Positions 41,301-52,680 of a stretch of 64,000 nucleotides of DNA are shown one piece after another. The first letter of the stretch is position 1. Each line of letters opens with the position of its first letter. Source of the stretch: Isochrysis galbana (Eukaryota; Haptophyta; Isochrysidales; Isochrysidaceae); the NCBI GenBank assembly GCA_018136815.1, contig CM030933.1, positions 7,628,676 to 7,692,675 of the forward strand. The letters run 5' to 3'. A program made the translations under genes and the position numbers. The notes under the pieces are model-generated. The model searched no databases, was not told the origin of the DNA, and saw nothing but the letters and a program-made list of their open reading frames with translations.

Positions 41301-41660
41301 CATCTCCCGTAGGCTCACAGCTCACAGCTACCGGTAGTTCCTGTTCCTGTGGGAGTGTAATTGTAATTGTAACTGTCAAGCATGATTGTGATTGATGATT
41401 GATTGTCTTGCATCCAACTACCAACTAGGTGGTAGGTGGTAGGTGGTGGTGGTAGCTAGTGGTGTAGTGGTGCAGTTGGGAGGCCAGGCAATCAGGTGGC
41501 GGGATTGATTATGATATGGCTATGGCCTCGCTCGCACGCTCACTAACCGCGCGCGCGCAGCGCGCAACCCTCTGTTCCGGACATGGGGGTCTCCTAGAAA
41601 CACGGTGAAAAACACTGTTTTTGACTTCCGTAGAAACACACTGTTCTTGTGTTTAACATC
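41300..41660 (+). repeat. Family F repeat, copy 2
   Basis: Collinear with 26,695-27,035 (same strand). It contains GGTAGGTGGT units and ends TTGTGTTTAACATCTAGG. Confidence 0.75.
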
Positions 41661-41890
41661 TAGGCTCAAGAGCGCCAGCGAGGGAGAGGCAGGGGAGGCC
41701 AGGGCCCAGCCCCAGCCTCCTCTGCCCCCTGAGCTGGCCTCCTGGAGCCTCCAGGGGCCGCCAGAGGGCAGAGGGCAGCTGGAGGCCTGCCGCAGGCGCG
41801 CCATCGCGCGTGCCGCAGGAGAGGGGAGAGAGAGCGCGGAGAAGGGGTAAGTCCCGCTCCTGTTTACAGGATAAGTCGGGATAGAGTCGG
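41660..41890 (-). repeat. Family E repeat fragment, inverted
   Basis: Inverse of 18,460-18,705, including the CCTGTTTACAGG hairpin at 41,859-41,870. Confidence 0.7.
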
Positions 41891-41929
41891 CCGCCCACTC
41901 GGAGACACAGGAGGAAGGAAAAAAAAACA

Positions 41930-43350
41930 TCTGAAGATTCTGGGCTACACACCTACTACTGACTGGGACGGGTCTCCCTTCTCTACTTGCATCGCCCTTA
42001 CTTCCCTCCCTCCACCTCTTCCCCTGCCCCCCTTCTTTCCTTTTTCTTCGGTTTCCGGGGTCCGGCCTTGGTGCGCTACCTAAGGCCCCCCGCGGTCGCC
42101 GAATTTTTCCCCCGCGGTAGCCGAACGGTTTCCCCCGCGTGGAACTCTCTAGCCGTCTGTCCGCGAGCCCTCGTCTTCACCACGGAACACTTGCAAAGCA
42201 CTGACTTGACTCTTCCAAGCGTTTGTAATAGGGCCAGCCGTGTAATAGTTGGGCGTCGCCACACCGCCTAAACCCTCAGGTAAAACTCTCGTAAAAGAGA
42301 GAAGAGAGGGGACTATTATACTGAATCCTGCGGTCTTGCGGACTGCCGTGCCGACCGCCGATTCTTCACCTCCCAGTCCGGACGGGTGTGGCTCACCTTA
42401 ATTGCTTATTTGCCTTGTCTTTGCTTTCTGTCCCCATCTGTTTCGCTCACCTCTACCTCGCGAGGACGCTCGATTCTAGCAGGGGGGTGTCGCATCCGCG
42501 ATCGACTTCCGACCTTAGGCGTCTTCGAGCCCAGTCGTTCTTGTTGCCGCGGAGTTTTACTCGTAACTTGTAGAACTCTGCACTCGTAACTCGCCCCTCG
42601 CTCCTTGCCGTTGCGCCCCTTTGTGGCCTGTCTCGCTCCTGTTTCGCTCCTTTGCACCTTGGGCCTTGCTCTGCCTTTGGTCCCTCCTTGCTGTCGTTCC
42701 CCCGCGCTCGTTCTCGCTCTCGTCGTAGGTGTTCGTCGTTGCGGACCTTTCCCCCGCGCGAAGCCTACCCTCTCTCCCCTTCCGGTTTACGCTCGTAGAT
42801 TCCCTCCTTACTTTCTATCTATTCGTTCGCGGTAACCGCCGTTCGCCGTCGGCTCTTCCGTCGCATCATCGCTCTCTTGTCGGCTTTCTCTTCCTTGTTT
42901 CCTTCCTTCTGTGTTTTCCCCGCCCAAGTGGAGAAAGATACGTTAGTGTGGAGGAATGTTGGGTGAAAGTCAAGTGTGCGTGTCTCGGATTGTTGTCGGA
43001 CTCATCGGATTGGTACCCTGTCGGCCTCTGTCGCCCTCGTCCCTCGTCCCAGTCGCTCCTCGCTCCCTCGTTTTCGCTCTCGCTCTCGCTCAGTCGTAAC
43101 CAGCAATCTTACAACACCAACCAAATCCACTCACTCACCCACTCACCCTCGCTATCCGCTATGTCCGCTCCGTCTTCGCGCTCGCCCTCGCCACTGCCCG
43201 CCATCCATCTCCCAACCATGGAAGATGGCCTGCCCGTCCCGCCCGCCAATGGCCAAAATGCCGTGCCTGCCGCCGCCTACCTTCCGTCCCGTTCGGTTCC
43301 TCCTGTTCCATCCATAACCTCCAATCCGTCAACGGGGGGAGCCGCCTGAT
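41930..43350 (+). mobile_element. Retroelement 5' region (family G, copy 2)
   Basis: A leader rich in TCGTTC/CTCTCGC sequence, then an ORF start at 43,161 (MSAPSSRSPSPLPAIHLPTM) of 62 codons that ends where a family C repeat begins (43,335). See 13,260-14,600 for the first copy. Confidence 0.5.
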
Positions 43351-43545
43351 GGCGGCGGGGGGAGAAGGGCCGGGGGAGTGGGGGTGTAGAAAGTATGCTA
43401 CGTACTACGTGTAGTAGGTAGTGGTTCCATTCGCCGCGAGTGCGGTAAGAATATTAAAAGGTTTTAAAAATATAAATTATTATATTATTATTCATGTTAT
43501 ATGTCCTAGCCAACCCCACTAGCCACTAGCTAATTGGAGGGGCTA
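43335..43545. repeat. Family C arm next to an inverted ATT-tailed retroelement end
   Basis: 43,335-43,455 equals 20,863-20,975 (GCCGCCTGATGGCGG, TAGTGGTTCCATTCGCCGCG). It is followed by AATTATTATATTATTATTCA and the inverted GTTGGCTAGGACATATAAC end. Confidence 0.7.
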
Positions 43546-43549
43546 GGGG

Positions 43550-44131
43550 AGAGAGGGGGGGCGAATCGCACCATTTCTTAGCGAAGATTTTCGTAGCGTC
43601 AGGTAAGCCCCCTCCGGAGTTTTTTTATTGGGCATCGCGCCACGCGGTCAAACTGTTTGACCGTCCTACTGAAGCCTTCAGGTCTCAAGTCCCTAAGTGG
43701 CCCGCTCCGGGAGAGTCTGGGCAGATGAGGTGAGTTCCCCCTGCATGCCAAGTGGCGGCGCAGGGGGGTGGGTGGTTCTCGCCCCCCATGAGGGGGTCGA
43801 GAGAGTGGGGGGGGGGGCGCAAGACCCTCCTCCATGGCGACCAATCATAAGATTAGTGAGATGCAGTGTTTAAAACATAGTAGTAGTAGTACGTATTTTA
43901 GAGATGGCCGTCAGGACGCGAGCGAGCGAGCGAGCTGTGTGGGAAGTTGATGGAAGCAGCTCAAACTCTTATCCTCATCACTGACCTAAACACATACTAC
44001 TTCCGCACCCTCTCTCATCGGAGACGTCCTCAAGAGAAGAAAAAAGATTCCGTTTCAGAGGGAAAACATGGGGGAAAGGATTTCACAGTTCGTCTCCCTT
44101 GAAAACGATCGCCTCTCTTATTGCGCGAGGG
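43550..44131. other. Intergenic, includes family I fragment
   Basis: 43,780-43,860 is the family I repeat. The remainder up to the TRAF gene shows short GAGC tandems (43,917-43,934) and is probably promoter. Confidence 0.5.
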
Positions 44132-45184
44132 ATGGCGGAGCCGCCCGCAGAGGCCGTGGAGGCCGCGCCGCCCACTGAGCCCAACTTTTGCCAGTACGCG
44201 GACGCCGAGACGATCGAAATGCTAAGCACACGACTGCTTCGCACCTTGGCGGTCGGCGTCGTCCTCCACGGCCTCACCCCCGAGGACGCAGTGGCGGAGC
44301 TTCATTCGGCAGTCATCGAGGCACCGGACGCCAACAAGCCGAGCAAGAATGGCCCGCAGGGGCTCAACCTGCTGCAGGCGCGGTTGGAGAAGCTCGAGGC
44401 GAAGCGTTCACTTTCATCCCACTTCCTCTCCCACCCCACCGAAAAAGTCGCTGCCAAGGCAAAGGAGATTGATGATCACCCCGCATGCAGACACTCTGTC
44501 CGGCAGCGGCTCGCGGTCGAGCTGGTTAGACACTATGACCTCGCCAAGGAGTGGCACTGCGGGTGCGACATGTCGCAGCTTTCTCGTTTGGAGCGCGAAC
44601 ACCACAGCATGAATTGTATCTTTCGGCCCATCGGGTGTGGCAATGCGGGATGCACCGCCATATTCTCGGCCAGATTCGAGGGCGCGCACGACGCGGTGTG
44701 TGAGCATAAGGTTGTTCATTGTGACCTCAACTGTGGCACCTTGCTGGTGCGTCGAAAGATGCAGGAGCACATTGAAGGCCCTTGTCCGATGAAGCCCGTC
44801 CATTGTCCTTACCGCGCGATCGGGTGCCAGGCTCCGGGTCTAGTTCAAGGGCAGGTGGACGCGCACGTCACAGACAATGCCGACACCCACTTGCGATTGG
44901 CAGTCAACTGCATCTTACACCAGCAGCGAGAGATTGCAGACCTGCGCGCGGGTTGGCAGTCTGACCAAGCCGCGGTGGCAGAAGCCGGGTTTGAGTCTAT
45001 CAGTGCATTAACCCACGAAGTCAAGGACCTCCGCAACCGTCTCGAAACTTTTGAGAAGAAGAGCACAAGCACATTACAAAAGCAATCCAAAGCTTCGATC
45101 GCAAATGCTCGGCGAGTGGAGGACATGATGGCTGTTCGTGTAGCGAAGCTAGAAAAAGAAATGAAGAAAATGAATGCGGGTTGA
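44132..45184 (+). CDS. TRAF-type zinc-finger protein
   Basis: From ATG 44,132 the intronless protein has 350 residues. The N-terminal ~115 are helical without a known domain. Residues ~140-250 hold TRAF-type zinc fingers: WHCGCDMSQLSRLEREHHSMNC as a degenerate first unit, CIFRPIGCGNAGCTAIF with EGAHDAVCEHKVVHC, then CDLNCGTLLVRRKMQEHIEG with PCPMKPVHCPY and IGCQAP. The C-terminal ~90 residues form a coiled coil (FESISALTHEVKDLRNRLET). There is no RING finger and no MATH domain, so it is an adaptor-like protein rather than a complete animal-type TRAF. Such fingers plus coiled coil mediate protein interactions; partners unknown. A frame upstream begins at TTG and was not used. Confidence 0.85.
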   Translation: MAEPPAEAVEAAPPTEPNFCQYADAETIEMLSTRLLRTLAVGVVLHGLTPEDAVAELHSAVIEAPDANKPSKNGPQGLNLLQARLEKLEAKRSLSSHFLSHPTEKVAAKAKEIDDHPACRHSVRQRLAVELVRHYDLAKEWHCGCDMSQLSRLEREHHSMNCIFRPIGCGNAGCTAIFSARFEGAHDAVCEHKVVHCDLNCGTLLVRRKMQEHIEGPCPMKPVHCPYRAIGCQAPGLVQGQVDAHVTDNADTHLRLAVNCILHQQREIADLRAGWQSDQAAVAEAGFESISALTHEVKDLRNRLETFEKKSTSTLQKQSKASIANARRVEDMMAVRVAKLEKEMKKMNAG

Positions 45185-46370
45185 TGCGTGCGAGGAGCCT
45201 GGCTCGCCGCGGAGAACTCATCCGCTTAGGGAACGCGCAAGCTGTGGTGGGATCCAATCCACAAATTGTCTCTGCTCGCGTGTTGCATGTTTTGGGTGGT
45301 GTGCAGTGTGACATGCATATGATTAGGTCCAGGTGCTCGTGCTACGCGCATGGCCCAACGAGAGGGAGCGAGTTACTGCATAAACATCGGTGACCGCCAA
45401 TGTATGATATCCCTGTTCGAAGGCGACACTCCTCAGTCAAGCGCACACGCTCGCACCTCACTGAGCGCTATTGGACGCGCCTGCGCTATCTATTGGCTAT
45501 TCATTGGTCTCGCAACTTGGAGACAAGAACCCCTGAATATCATCGCGCCTCGCGCAACCTCTGGGCTCCCTCGTTGATGTCCCGCCCTCTCCCTCGTTTT
45601 CTCCTTCTCCCCCCGCACCCCGCCTTGCGGCAGCTACAGCTGTCACCCCTCTTGCGCTACCTAATGCTAAGCAGGCCTACGCAGCATTTCCACCCCCCTC
45701 GTGAGGCGCTGGAGTTTCTCTGCTGCTTACATAGGAGGGTGACACCCGGTGACACCCGGAAATGATATTTCAGGGGTTGCAGGTGTCGTCCCGCGTGAGC
45801 GAATCTTGTTATCGGGTCAGTTGATGAGCCTCTGTGCCGCAATGAGTGTCATGGAGTTGGAACGGTTTCCAGGAAGGGCCAAAAGAGTTCCGAAGCGGCT
45901 CGAAGCCGGGGGAAGCCGCTTCCCAGGCGTTCCCCCCCCGGCGGCTCGCTACTGGCTACTGGTGTTTCGTCCCGTCGGTCGGGTTTTCTCTTTGGCGGTT
46001 CCCCCCCCCCCCCCCGCTCCCTCCCCCTCTCTGTCTCTCTTCTCCCTCCTATGCGAATCCGATGGGAATTTCCTTCTTTTATCATGTATTTAGCAATGTT
46101 TTTAAGAGACAAAAAACTGAATTCTGGCGTCCTTCAGCAAAGGATGCAATCGCGATTCTTCTGCAATCGCGGTTCTTCGTCGTCCGACAACCCTTCCGTG
46201 GCAAAGGAGCATGATGGCTCGCCGACCTGCCGGTGTCGGCAGGTGAAGGCCGTACGCCAACCGCCGCCCCGGCTTTCCACGAGCTCGTGCCACCACCACG
46301 TTGGCACCCTGCTGTGCACCTGCCCTCCTTGCCTTTGGCAGTTGCCAGCCACACCTGCCACTCTACTCAG
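45185..46370. other. Intergenic with a 260-bp inverted-repeat element
   Basis: No supported gene. At 45,527 AACCCCTGAATATCATCGCG is inverted at about 45,757-45,780 (AATGATATTTCAGGGGTTGC), giving a ~255-bp MITE-like unit whose ends resemble the family C end at 58,683. Confidence 0.5.
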
Positions 46371-47399
46371 ATGGACATGCATGGCTTCAGTGCTTGGCAT
46401 GCAAGCCAGCAGCCATATTTCTCGCCATATGGGATTGGCATACCGGTATTCACGGCGGGGCCGGCGCTTGGTAGCTATGGTGGTTGCATTCCTGTAGCTG
46501 TCGCCGTTCCGGGGCACGACGCGCAATCTGGAGCACCACAAAGTGCTGGACGTGCCTCAGACGCGCCGCGCAGCACGCCACCTCCAACCAACACGTCGAT
46601 ATCGGCCGCAGGAAGGGGACGGAAACGATCGCGGGCAGCTGACTCCGCGGTGCCGACGCTCCACCATCTTCAGGAGCTTGGCTTCCATGTGGTAGCTGCA
46701 CGTGTTGATGATTCGCTGCAGGAGAAAAGCACCTTCGTCACAGTGGAGCGCGACAGACAGGCGCGTGCATCCACAGGTGGAGAAGGCACGGCATTTCGCC
46801 TGAATGTACGTGTGAGCACAGCACAGGCGGTGCTGTGCATGCAGCTGCTCGAGGCGCATGGCATGGGTGAAGCCGAGAGGCCGCGAGACGACAATGGGCT
46901 TCTTCAGCTTGCTCTGAAGATCTTGCTCTCGGGTGCGATACATCCTACTACACTCGAAGCTTTCAAATCCTACGAGGAGGCACTGGATGGGAGAGATAAG
47001 GAAATCAAAGAGCTGAAACGTCGCATCGATGTGCTGACTGAAGTTGAGGCACCCGATCGATTTGGTAGCCGTGGCCCGAGGACGCAAGCTTATAGCGCAT
47101 CTAATTCTTTGGTGTCTGACCGAGAGAAGAGGGAGCGCTGTCGCCCACTGTTCGGATACGCTGCTGGAATTGCAGGTGGGCTTCCTGGCCTTGTGAAGCT
47201 TTTTGTTCACGAAGTCGAAAACTCCCATCCCAAATCGCGTGTCCCGCATGCAAATCAGCTGTACCGAGGGCTCACAGGCCTATTTGTCGAGGCTGTCCTG
47301 GATAGCCCTAATCTTGGATGCTTGCTCATTCGCACCTTGGACAATCGTCGACAACCATCATCTGCACAAGATCGCGCGAGGTGCGGTGTCATCATCTAA
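46371..47399 (+). CDS. Unknown protein with central coiled coil
   Basis: From the first in-frame ATG (46,371) it has 342 residues. The frame is open further upstream (to about 46,233), and a possible splice acceptor (CTACTCAG) immediately precedes the ATG, so the true start is uncertain. Residues ~1-90 are Gly/Pro/Ser-rich, with a nuclear-localisation-like RGRKRSR. Residues ~90-190 look folded (LHHLQELGFHVVAARVD, FVTVERDRQAR, LNVRVSTAQAVLCMQLLEA). Then come a short coiled coil (DGRDKEIKELKRRIDVLTE) and a C-terminal globular part (GYAAGIAGGLPGLVKLF). I recognise no family. Codon use and composition are like host genes. A host gene or a domesticated transposon ORF are both possible. Confidence 0.55.
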   Translation: MDMHGFSAWHASQQPYFSPYGIGIPVFTAGPALGSYGGCIPVAVAVPGHDAQSGAPQSAGRASDAPRSTPPPTNTSISAAGRGRKRSRAADSAVPTLHHLQELGFHVVAARVDDSLQEKSTFVTVERDRQARASTGGEGTAFRLNVRVSTAQAVLCMQLLEAHGMGEAERPRDDNGLLQLALKILLSGAIHPTTLEAFKSYEEALDGRDKEIKELKRRIDVLTEVEAPDRFGSRGPRTQAYSASNSLVSDREKRERCRPLFGYAAGIAGGLPGLVKLFVHEVENSHPKSRVPHANQLYRGLTGLFVEAVLDSPNLGCLLIRTLDNRRQPSSAQDRARCGVII

Positions 47400-47401
47400 G
47401 T

Positions 47402-47446
47402 GGGGCTTGAGGCACCTCCTATGTATTTTCATAGTCAAGCCCCAAA
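47402..47446 (+). repeat. Inverted repeat just after the stop codon
   Basis: GGGGCTTGA and TCAAGCCCC flank a 25-base loop starting 2-3 bases after the stop at 47,399. It may form a 3' UTR hairpin. Confidence 0.55.
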
Positions 47447-47890
47447 AGCGAGCAACCCTCACAAGGGGGGTGGAAATACTGCGCTCCGAATGCGGATGTG
47501 CTGCGGGCTTTGGCTTTGGAAGGGTGCGCTGCAGGTGGCCCACATCATGTGCCCGCCGTCCCTAGCTAGCCCTTTGTTTCTCCCCATCGCATAAAGCTCA
47601 ACGCAAATAAAGCTCTAGGGCGGTCAAACAATGATTCATAACTACTACTACAAACATATGTTACTATTACTAACATGTGGGTGGTGGGGTGTGGGGCTGC
47701 ATATTTTGACCGTTCTCCGAAGCCCAAGAAAAATCTCCTGGGGGGCTCACCTGCCGCCACGAAAATTTTTCGAGGAAAATGTGGTCGTGGGTTTTTGTTG
47801 TATGTTGTACTCTTGCCCATCTGAAGGCTGTAGAGATGAATATTCGTGTAAGGTACGCGCCCACATTCACAGTTGAACTATTCCCCGTGC

Positions 47891-48400
47891 AACTAAGTTT
47901 ATACTTAGTTCGCCCATGGGGGGGCACGAGCCCCCCCCCCCCCCCTCTCCACTCCTCCCCCGCTGTGGGGAGGAACCATCCACTCTCCTGGCATGCCTGA
48001 TGGCTTGCAAGGAGCACACTGCCCTGCTAACCCATCCCTCTGCCCCCACAAGCTCGCCTGATTCGCCCGCCCTGGCCTGTCGTGGCAAGCCCATCTCTCT
48101 GACCAGCCCCTCCTCCCCCTGGGCCCCCCTGATTAGGACCCCCCAGCCAGCTCCTGTCGACTGGTAGGGGCGCGAGAGCCAACGACCAACGAGGGAGAGG
48201 CAGGAGGGGTTAGGGTATGCCCCAGCCTCGCATGCCCCCTGAGCTGTGCTCCCAGGCCCCTTGCAGACCACTTGGGGACCTGAAGGGGGGTCGCAGGCGC
48301 GCGCCATGGGCCCGAGCCGCAAGGAAGAGAGGAGGAAGAGGGAAGAGGCAAGGGAGGGGGGAGCGGCAGCTCTCCCCTCCGGCGCTAACGTCTAACGTGT
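47891..48400 (+). repeat. Rep-A/D copy, 5' half
   Basis: Perfect hairpin end AACTAAGTTTATACTTAGTT, then CCCATGGGGGGGCACGAGCC, AGGAACCATCCACTCTCC, a GGGAGAGGCAGGAGGGG block and a GCGCGCCATGGGCC block. It lacks the 3' third. Confidence 0.65.
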
Positions 48401-48649
48401 CCTTTCGCGCTGTTTAGGTAAAAGAAGACGGGGGGGGGGGGCGCCAGAGCTAGGAGGGAAGGAAAGGCCGCGGCCACTCGCCACTCGCTCCGGCGAGAGA
48501 GATTAGCGCTCTGGGCCCTAGTTTCTAATCTTCACGAGTGCCCCCCCCCCCCCCCCCGCCCCCCTGCCTGCGTTGTTTTACCCGAAAGGGGTTTCCCCCC
48601 AGCGTGGACTCGAGGAGAGGACGCGCTGGGGGGCGCGGGGTCGGTGCAT

Positions 48650-48805
48650 GCACTCGAGGGGGGACAAATATCGAGGGGAGGGGGCAGTACCCTCTCCCCC
48701 CGGTATCACTCGGACACCTGGTTCGTCAGGCATGGCGGGACTCTGTGACTGAAAGGTTGTGTCCAATTAGCTAGTGGGGTTGGCTAGGATATAACATTAA
48801 TTAAT
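48650..48805 (+). repeat. ATT-tailed retroelement 3' end (second family)
   Basis: GGTATCACTCGGACACCTGG, GTTGTGTCCAATTAGCTAG, GGGTTGGCTAGGATATAAC, then ATTAATTAATTTATTTATT. It matches 11,300-11,440. Confidence 0.75.
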
Positions 48806-48824
48806 TTATTTATTAGGAATGATG

Positions 48825-49030
48825 GAGGGGGAGGTTCAGTACGATGGTGGCCCATTGCGTGCGAAGGAGTGTGGCGCGCCCCCACGGGGATGTCTGCATT
48901 GTTGTGATGAATGCTCAGCCCCTGCCCAAAGGCAAAAGGCGGGGGCTGAGGTTGTTTGTGCAGGCCCACCTAGGGGGTGTCTGTGATAGAGTGAGGGGGG
49001 CGTGAGGCCCCATTGACCCCCACTTATAAA
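48825..49030 (-). repeat. Rep-A 5' end fragment
   Basis: The inverse reads TACTTTTATAAGTGGGGG, TCAATGGGGCCTCACGCC and CAGCCCCCGCC, as at 62,465-62,580. Confidence 0.7.
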
Positions 49031-49243
49031 AGTAGGAGACGCGACATGTAAACAAAATCTACGAGGACGCCCTCATTCATGTCTCATGCCCATGGCACGA
49101 ATACCCACCTGTCATTGCGCTGGCGGGTATAGACTATAGGAAGAATGGGCAACAACTCGTATGATGTGAGCACTGACCGTCCTAGAAATCTTGGCTTGCC
49201 CGTCCACTGACAACAGCGATGCCTTTAGAACTTGTCCAGGAGC

Positions 49244-51324
49244 TCACAATTTGCTATGTTCTCTCAGGATGTTCGAGATCGTCTTGCTTTGAGGTGCACC
49301 ATGGCCGTCACTACGTTTCCTCTCCATGATGTGTCGGAGGTAATGGAGGAGAACGCGGTCCGTCCAGGCACCAAGGAAGGGCGTGCGTCCGGAAGTGTAA
49401 CCCATGTGACCACCGTGGCGAGTGATAGCGGTGATGATGTTGGGGTTGGCCGCCAACTGTACAAAGGACGGAGTCGGACGCTCAGCCGTCAATGGTTGTG
49501 GCCGAGAGAATGCTTCGCATACCAAGTGCAAAGTGCAGTCACAACGTTGGTTGCCCGAAGGAAAAGGCTGCTGCTGCGGATGTGCAATAGAGGGAGAGAG
49601 TTTCCTTGGCAAATCACCTCCTTGAGTGGAAGCGAAGCAACAGGAACGACTGGATCGTCGCGCGCGTGGACAATGAGCAATGGCCGAGTGATGTTGGCCA
49701 CCGAGGTGTGGACAGAAGCGCGTTCATGATACTCGTTCACATCCCGCAAACCCCATAAGGGCACGAAAACGGCTTGCTCATATCCCTTGAACATTCCGCA
49801 GAACGCATCCCATATCGATACCTGATGAACCATGAGGATGAGACAAGACTGTCGCGGGTGGCAATTGCAATGAGTGACCTGCATCTCAGCTCCCGAGGAA
49901 GATACTCGGAGTATTGCGCAGAAGCAAGAAGGACTGCCCTCCTACCCTATGTTTCCTCTCACTCAATACGGGTGGGTCGAGCTCAATGCCGACCAGTTTT
50001 TAGGTTTGACATTCACGTATGCAAGCGTACCGGACCACCTGCGAGCTCGTGCCTATGCTTGATGAAGTAGAGCCACAACTTGAAACCGATCACAAGTCCA
50101 TACCACGAGCCGAGCGAACGCTTGCTACCTGCGAATCGCATCTCACGTTGGTGCAGGATGAGATCCTAGCCAGATGCTGCCACGAGAAGATCGTAAAAAG
50201 GTACTGCCACTTGCGCGTTGCGGAGATACAACAGCCGACAAGAGCTCACTCACTTTCGAACGAGCACAGCCAGCACAAGTCCCGGGAGGCACACGTAGAG
50301 AATAGGGTATAGGGCATGGAGGGCAGGCGTTCACCCGAGAAGTGCTCGTAAATGGCGCCAATATCCAATGCTGGTGAGACGGCCATCGCCGCAGCCAGCT
50401 GACATTCATCCCCTGAATCGGCCATATGGCGGACTAGCATGCAACCGCCCATGGACCAACCAATCGCATACACTGGAAAGGAGGGGTACCTAATTGACGG
50501 ATCACATGGAGAGAAGGACATCTCAGAGTGGAAGCGAGGATCTTGTCACTGCGTGGGCTCTGGAACGTGCGATGCTGAAGATGCGCACTTCCTTCGGAGA
50601 TGTGAGATAATCTGCTGCACGTCATCGGAACATATACCACAGTAAGGCTTTGGTGTTCCTGTCCCTGGCGCAGCGGTGAGCTTGAGGCCCCCTAGGCCCC
50701 GCCAATTGACCGCTGCGGGGATGCCGAGTCGCTCGTTGAGGACAAGTGTCATCAAATGCTGAATGTATGGCATGGACGCGTCATTGTTGATCCCTACGAG
50801 ATGAAAGAGGATCAAGGTTGCCCAGACAACGAGGGGGGTGCATGTGCAGAGGACGAACTTAGTGCCAAAGCGGCTGCTCCAGCAACCAAGTCGAGCGCAC
50901 CTGGTAGCATGAGAATGATTGGCATGCGATCTCGAGGTTTCGCCCCCCATTCGATCGAGACCGTGCCACCGTCTGGCAGCGTGATCACCTCGATGTCCAC
51001 ACGGCGGTGACTCCATGATGGAAGCTTCACATAGCCAAAGAATGAGGCAATGTGCCCATTCCATGCAAAGACGTTTGGGATATACGCGCGCCAGAGCAGC
51101 GGGACAGCGAGCAGCAGGCGCAGATTATCCTCATTCACCTCGTAGAAGAGCTCTGGCGCCGCCGCCGTCTTGATCCACTGCGAGGTGACCGCGGCCATAC
51201 TGAGGGCTGTCGAGAGTGCCGAGAGCAGTCCGACGGCGATGAGCTGGCCGCCGCTGCTTCGCCTCGAGAAGAGCCATTCAGCGGCCCAACGACGCAGGCC
51301 GCTGCGCTCGTCGGCACGCCTCAT
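49244..51324 (-). CDS. Alpha/beta hydrolase, ABHD1/3-YheT-like (six exons)
   Basis: Proposed exons: 51324-50901, 50793-50589, 50489-50254, 50128-50039, 49889-49618 and 49456-49244. Phases sum to one frame of 479 residues; the start of exon 5 is the least certain. An N-terminal transmembrane anchor (LIAVGLLSALSTALSMAAV) is followed by IILMLPG (oxyanion strand), NWRGLGGLKLTAAPGTGTP, DDVQQIISHLRRK, and the nucleophile elbow VYAIGWSMGG with Ser at about 222. The acid is in LLIVHARDDPVVPVASLPLK and the base in AITRHGGHMGY. This order matches the YheT/ABHD1-ABHD3 group, whose animal members are membrane-anchored lipid hydrolases (ABHD3 cleaves medium-chain phosphatidylcholines). The substrate here is unknown. 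Introns are 99-161 nt. A repeat-poor GC-rich promoter lies at 51,330-51,480. Confidence 0.8.
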
Positions 51325-51479
51325 CAGCTCCCGCCGCTACCTCGTGGCCCCAGAGGGCGGATTCCCCCGCCCCGCCCCCCCGTCCCCCCTACCCCTTCGC
51401 CTCCCGCCCGCACGGCCACGCCGCGGCGACGGCCGACGGGAGAAAGGGGAGGGCGACCGCGAAAGGGGGGGACCGCGTC

Positions 51480-52100
51480 AGAGTTTTATTGTTGTGTTAG
51501 TATAACCTTAGTGCTGCAGGACAGTAGCCCGTCGACGGCAATGGAGCCCCTACCCCGCGATGGGGGTGTGCGCGGTTGGCGCATGGCTCGTCCGATATAT
51601 GTGGCTAGGAATGCTAGCTAACAAGATGTCATACGACGCCATAAGTTCTAACGTGGTACCCCCGCCGAGAGGTCACCGCAAGCTCCATGACCCATGACAC
51701 CAGCGCGCGCGTCGACGCTCAAGGGCTCAAGGGTGCAACACAACATCGAATGGACTCGACAAATTCGATGAAAATCTTTCCTTCGAATTTGTGGCTGCCG
51801 AGTGCGCCACGCGTTCCCACAGCTGGTGGGACCTGGACAATATGGTCAGTCTACACAAATTCTTCAGTGGTGGCCAATGCCAGATCCGCAAGCATTCACC
51901 AGTTCAAGGGTGGGAAGGAGAAGGACACTTTACCACATCGAATCACTCCAAGCACCCCCCAGCTCTTACTTCTAGGCTGTGGGGGTCGTGCGACGAAGGC
52001 AACGGCCATCCGCTCTGCACCACGGCGCCGGGCAGGACGATCCTCGACGAATCCTCCCGGCTCCGCGCCTCCGCTCAAGCCGCTGGAGCTCGACTCGGTT
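51480..52100. other. Intergenic, no gene supported
   Basis: Short frames only; nothing recognised. Confidence 0.45.
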
Positions 52101-52395
52101 ACAACGCAGCCGAGCCATTCACCGCCTTGATTTCCCCACGCGCGCGACCATCGCCCATCCCATTCTCCCAAAATAGACTCCCATGGGCCAGGCAAGGCGG
52201 GGGAGTCACTCACTGACGCCATGGCTTATCGTGGGGGGAGGGGGTTTGCCGGGGGCGAAGGGGGGCGGGGGGGGGGGGAGGCAATCAGGTGCCATGTAAG
52301 AGGCGGCTCCCTGGGGCTTGGGGTATCCTTGGACACCTAGGAGAGGTTGAGAATAGTCATTAAACTTAAACTGAGTGAGTGACCGGCGGGCTACC
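52100..52395 (+). repeat. Dispersed repeat family H, copy 2
   Basis: Same order and strand as 20,225-20,540, ending TGAGTGAGTGACCGG. Confidence 0.65.
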
Positions 52396-52680
52396 AATGC
52401 CTACGCCTCGCCTAGTGTATGCTGTAAGGGCACAAAAAAGAGCCCCACCACGAAAGTCCTAAACATGAGGTCTTGTTCCTGGGTAGCACGCAAAAAAGCC
52501 GCCCTCTTTCAGACTTGCTATAGAGTGCGGGTCTAGCCTTTCTCGAGGTGTAAGTATTGTGTATCCTCTCGTCCGAGACTTATATTCTTCAAGTGGCCTT
52601 TCCTCGGCGCGCCGAGTTGGAATACATCCCTCATCAGCCCATGGACAAGAAAAGCTGGCAAGGACAGACAAGGTGCTTTG

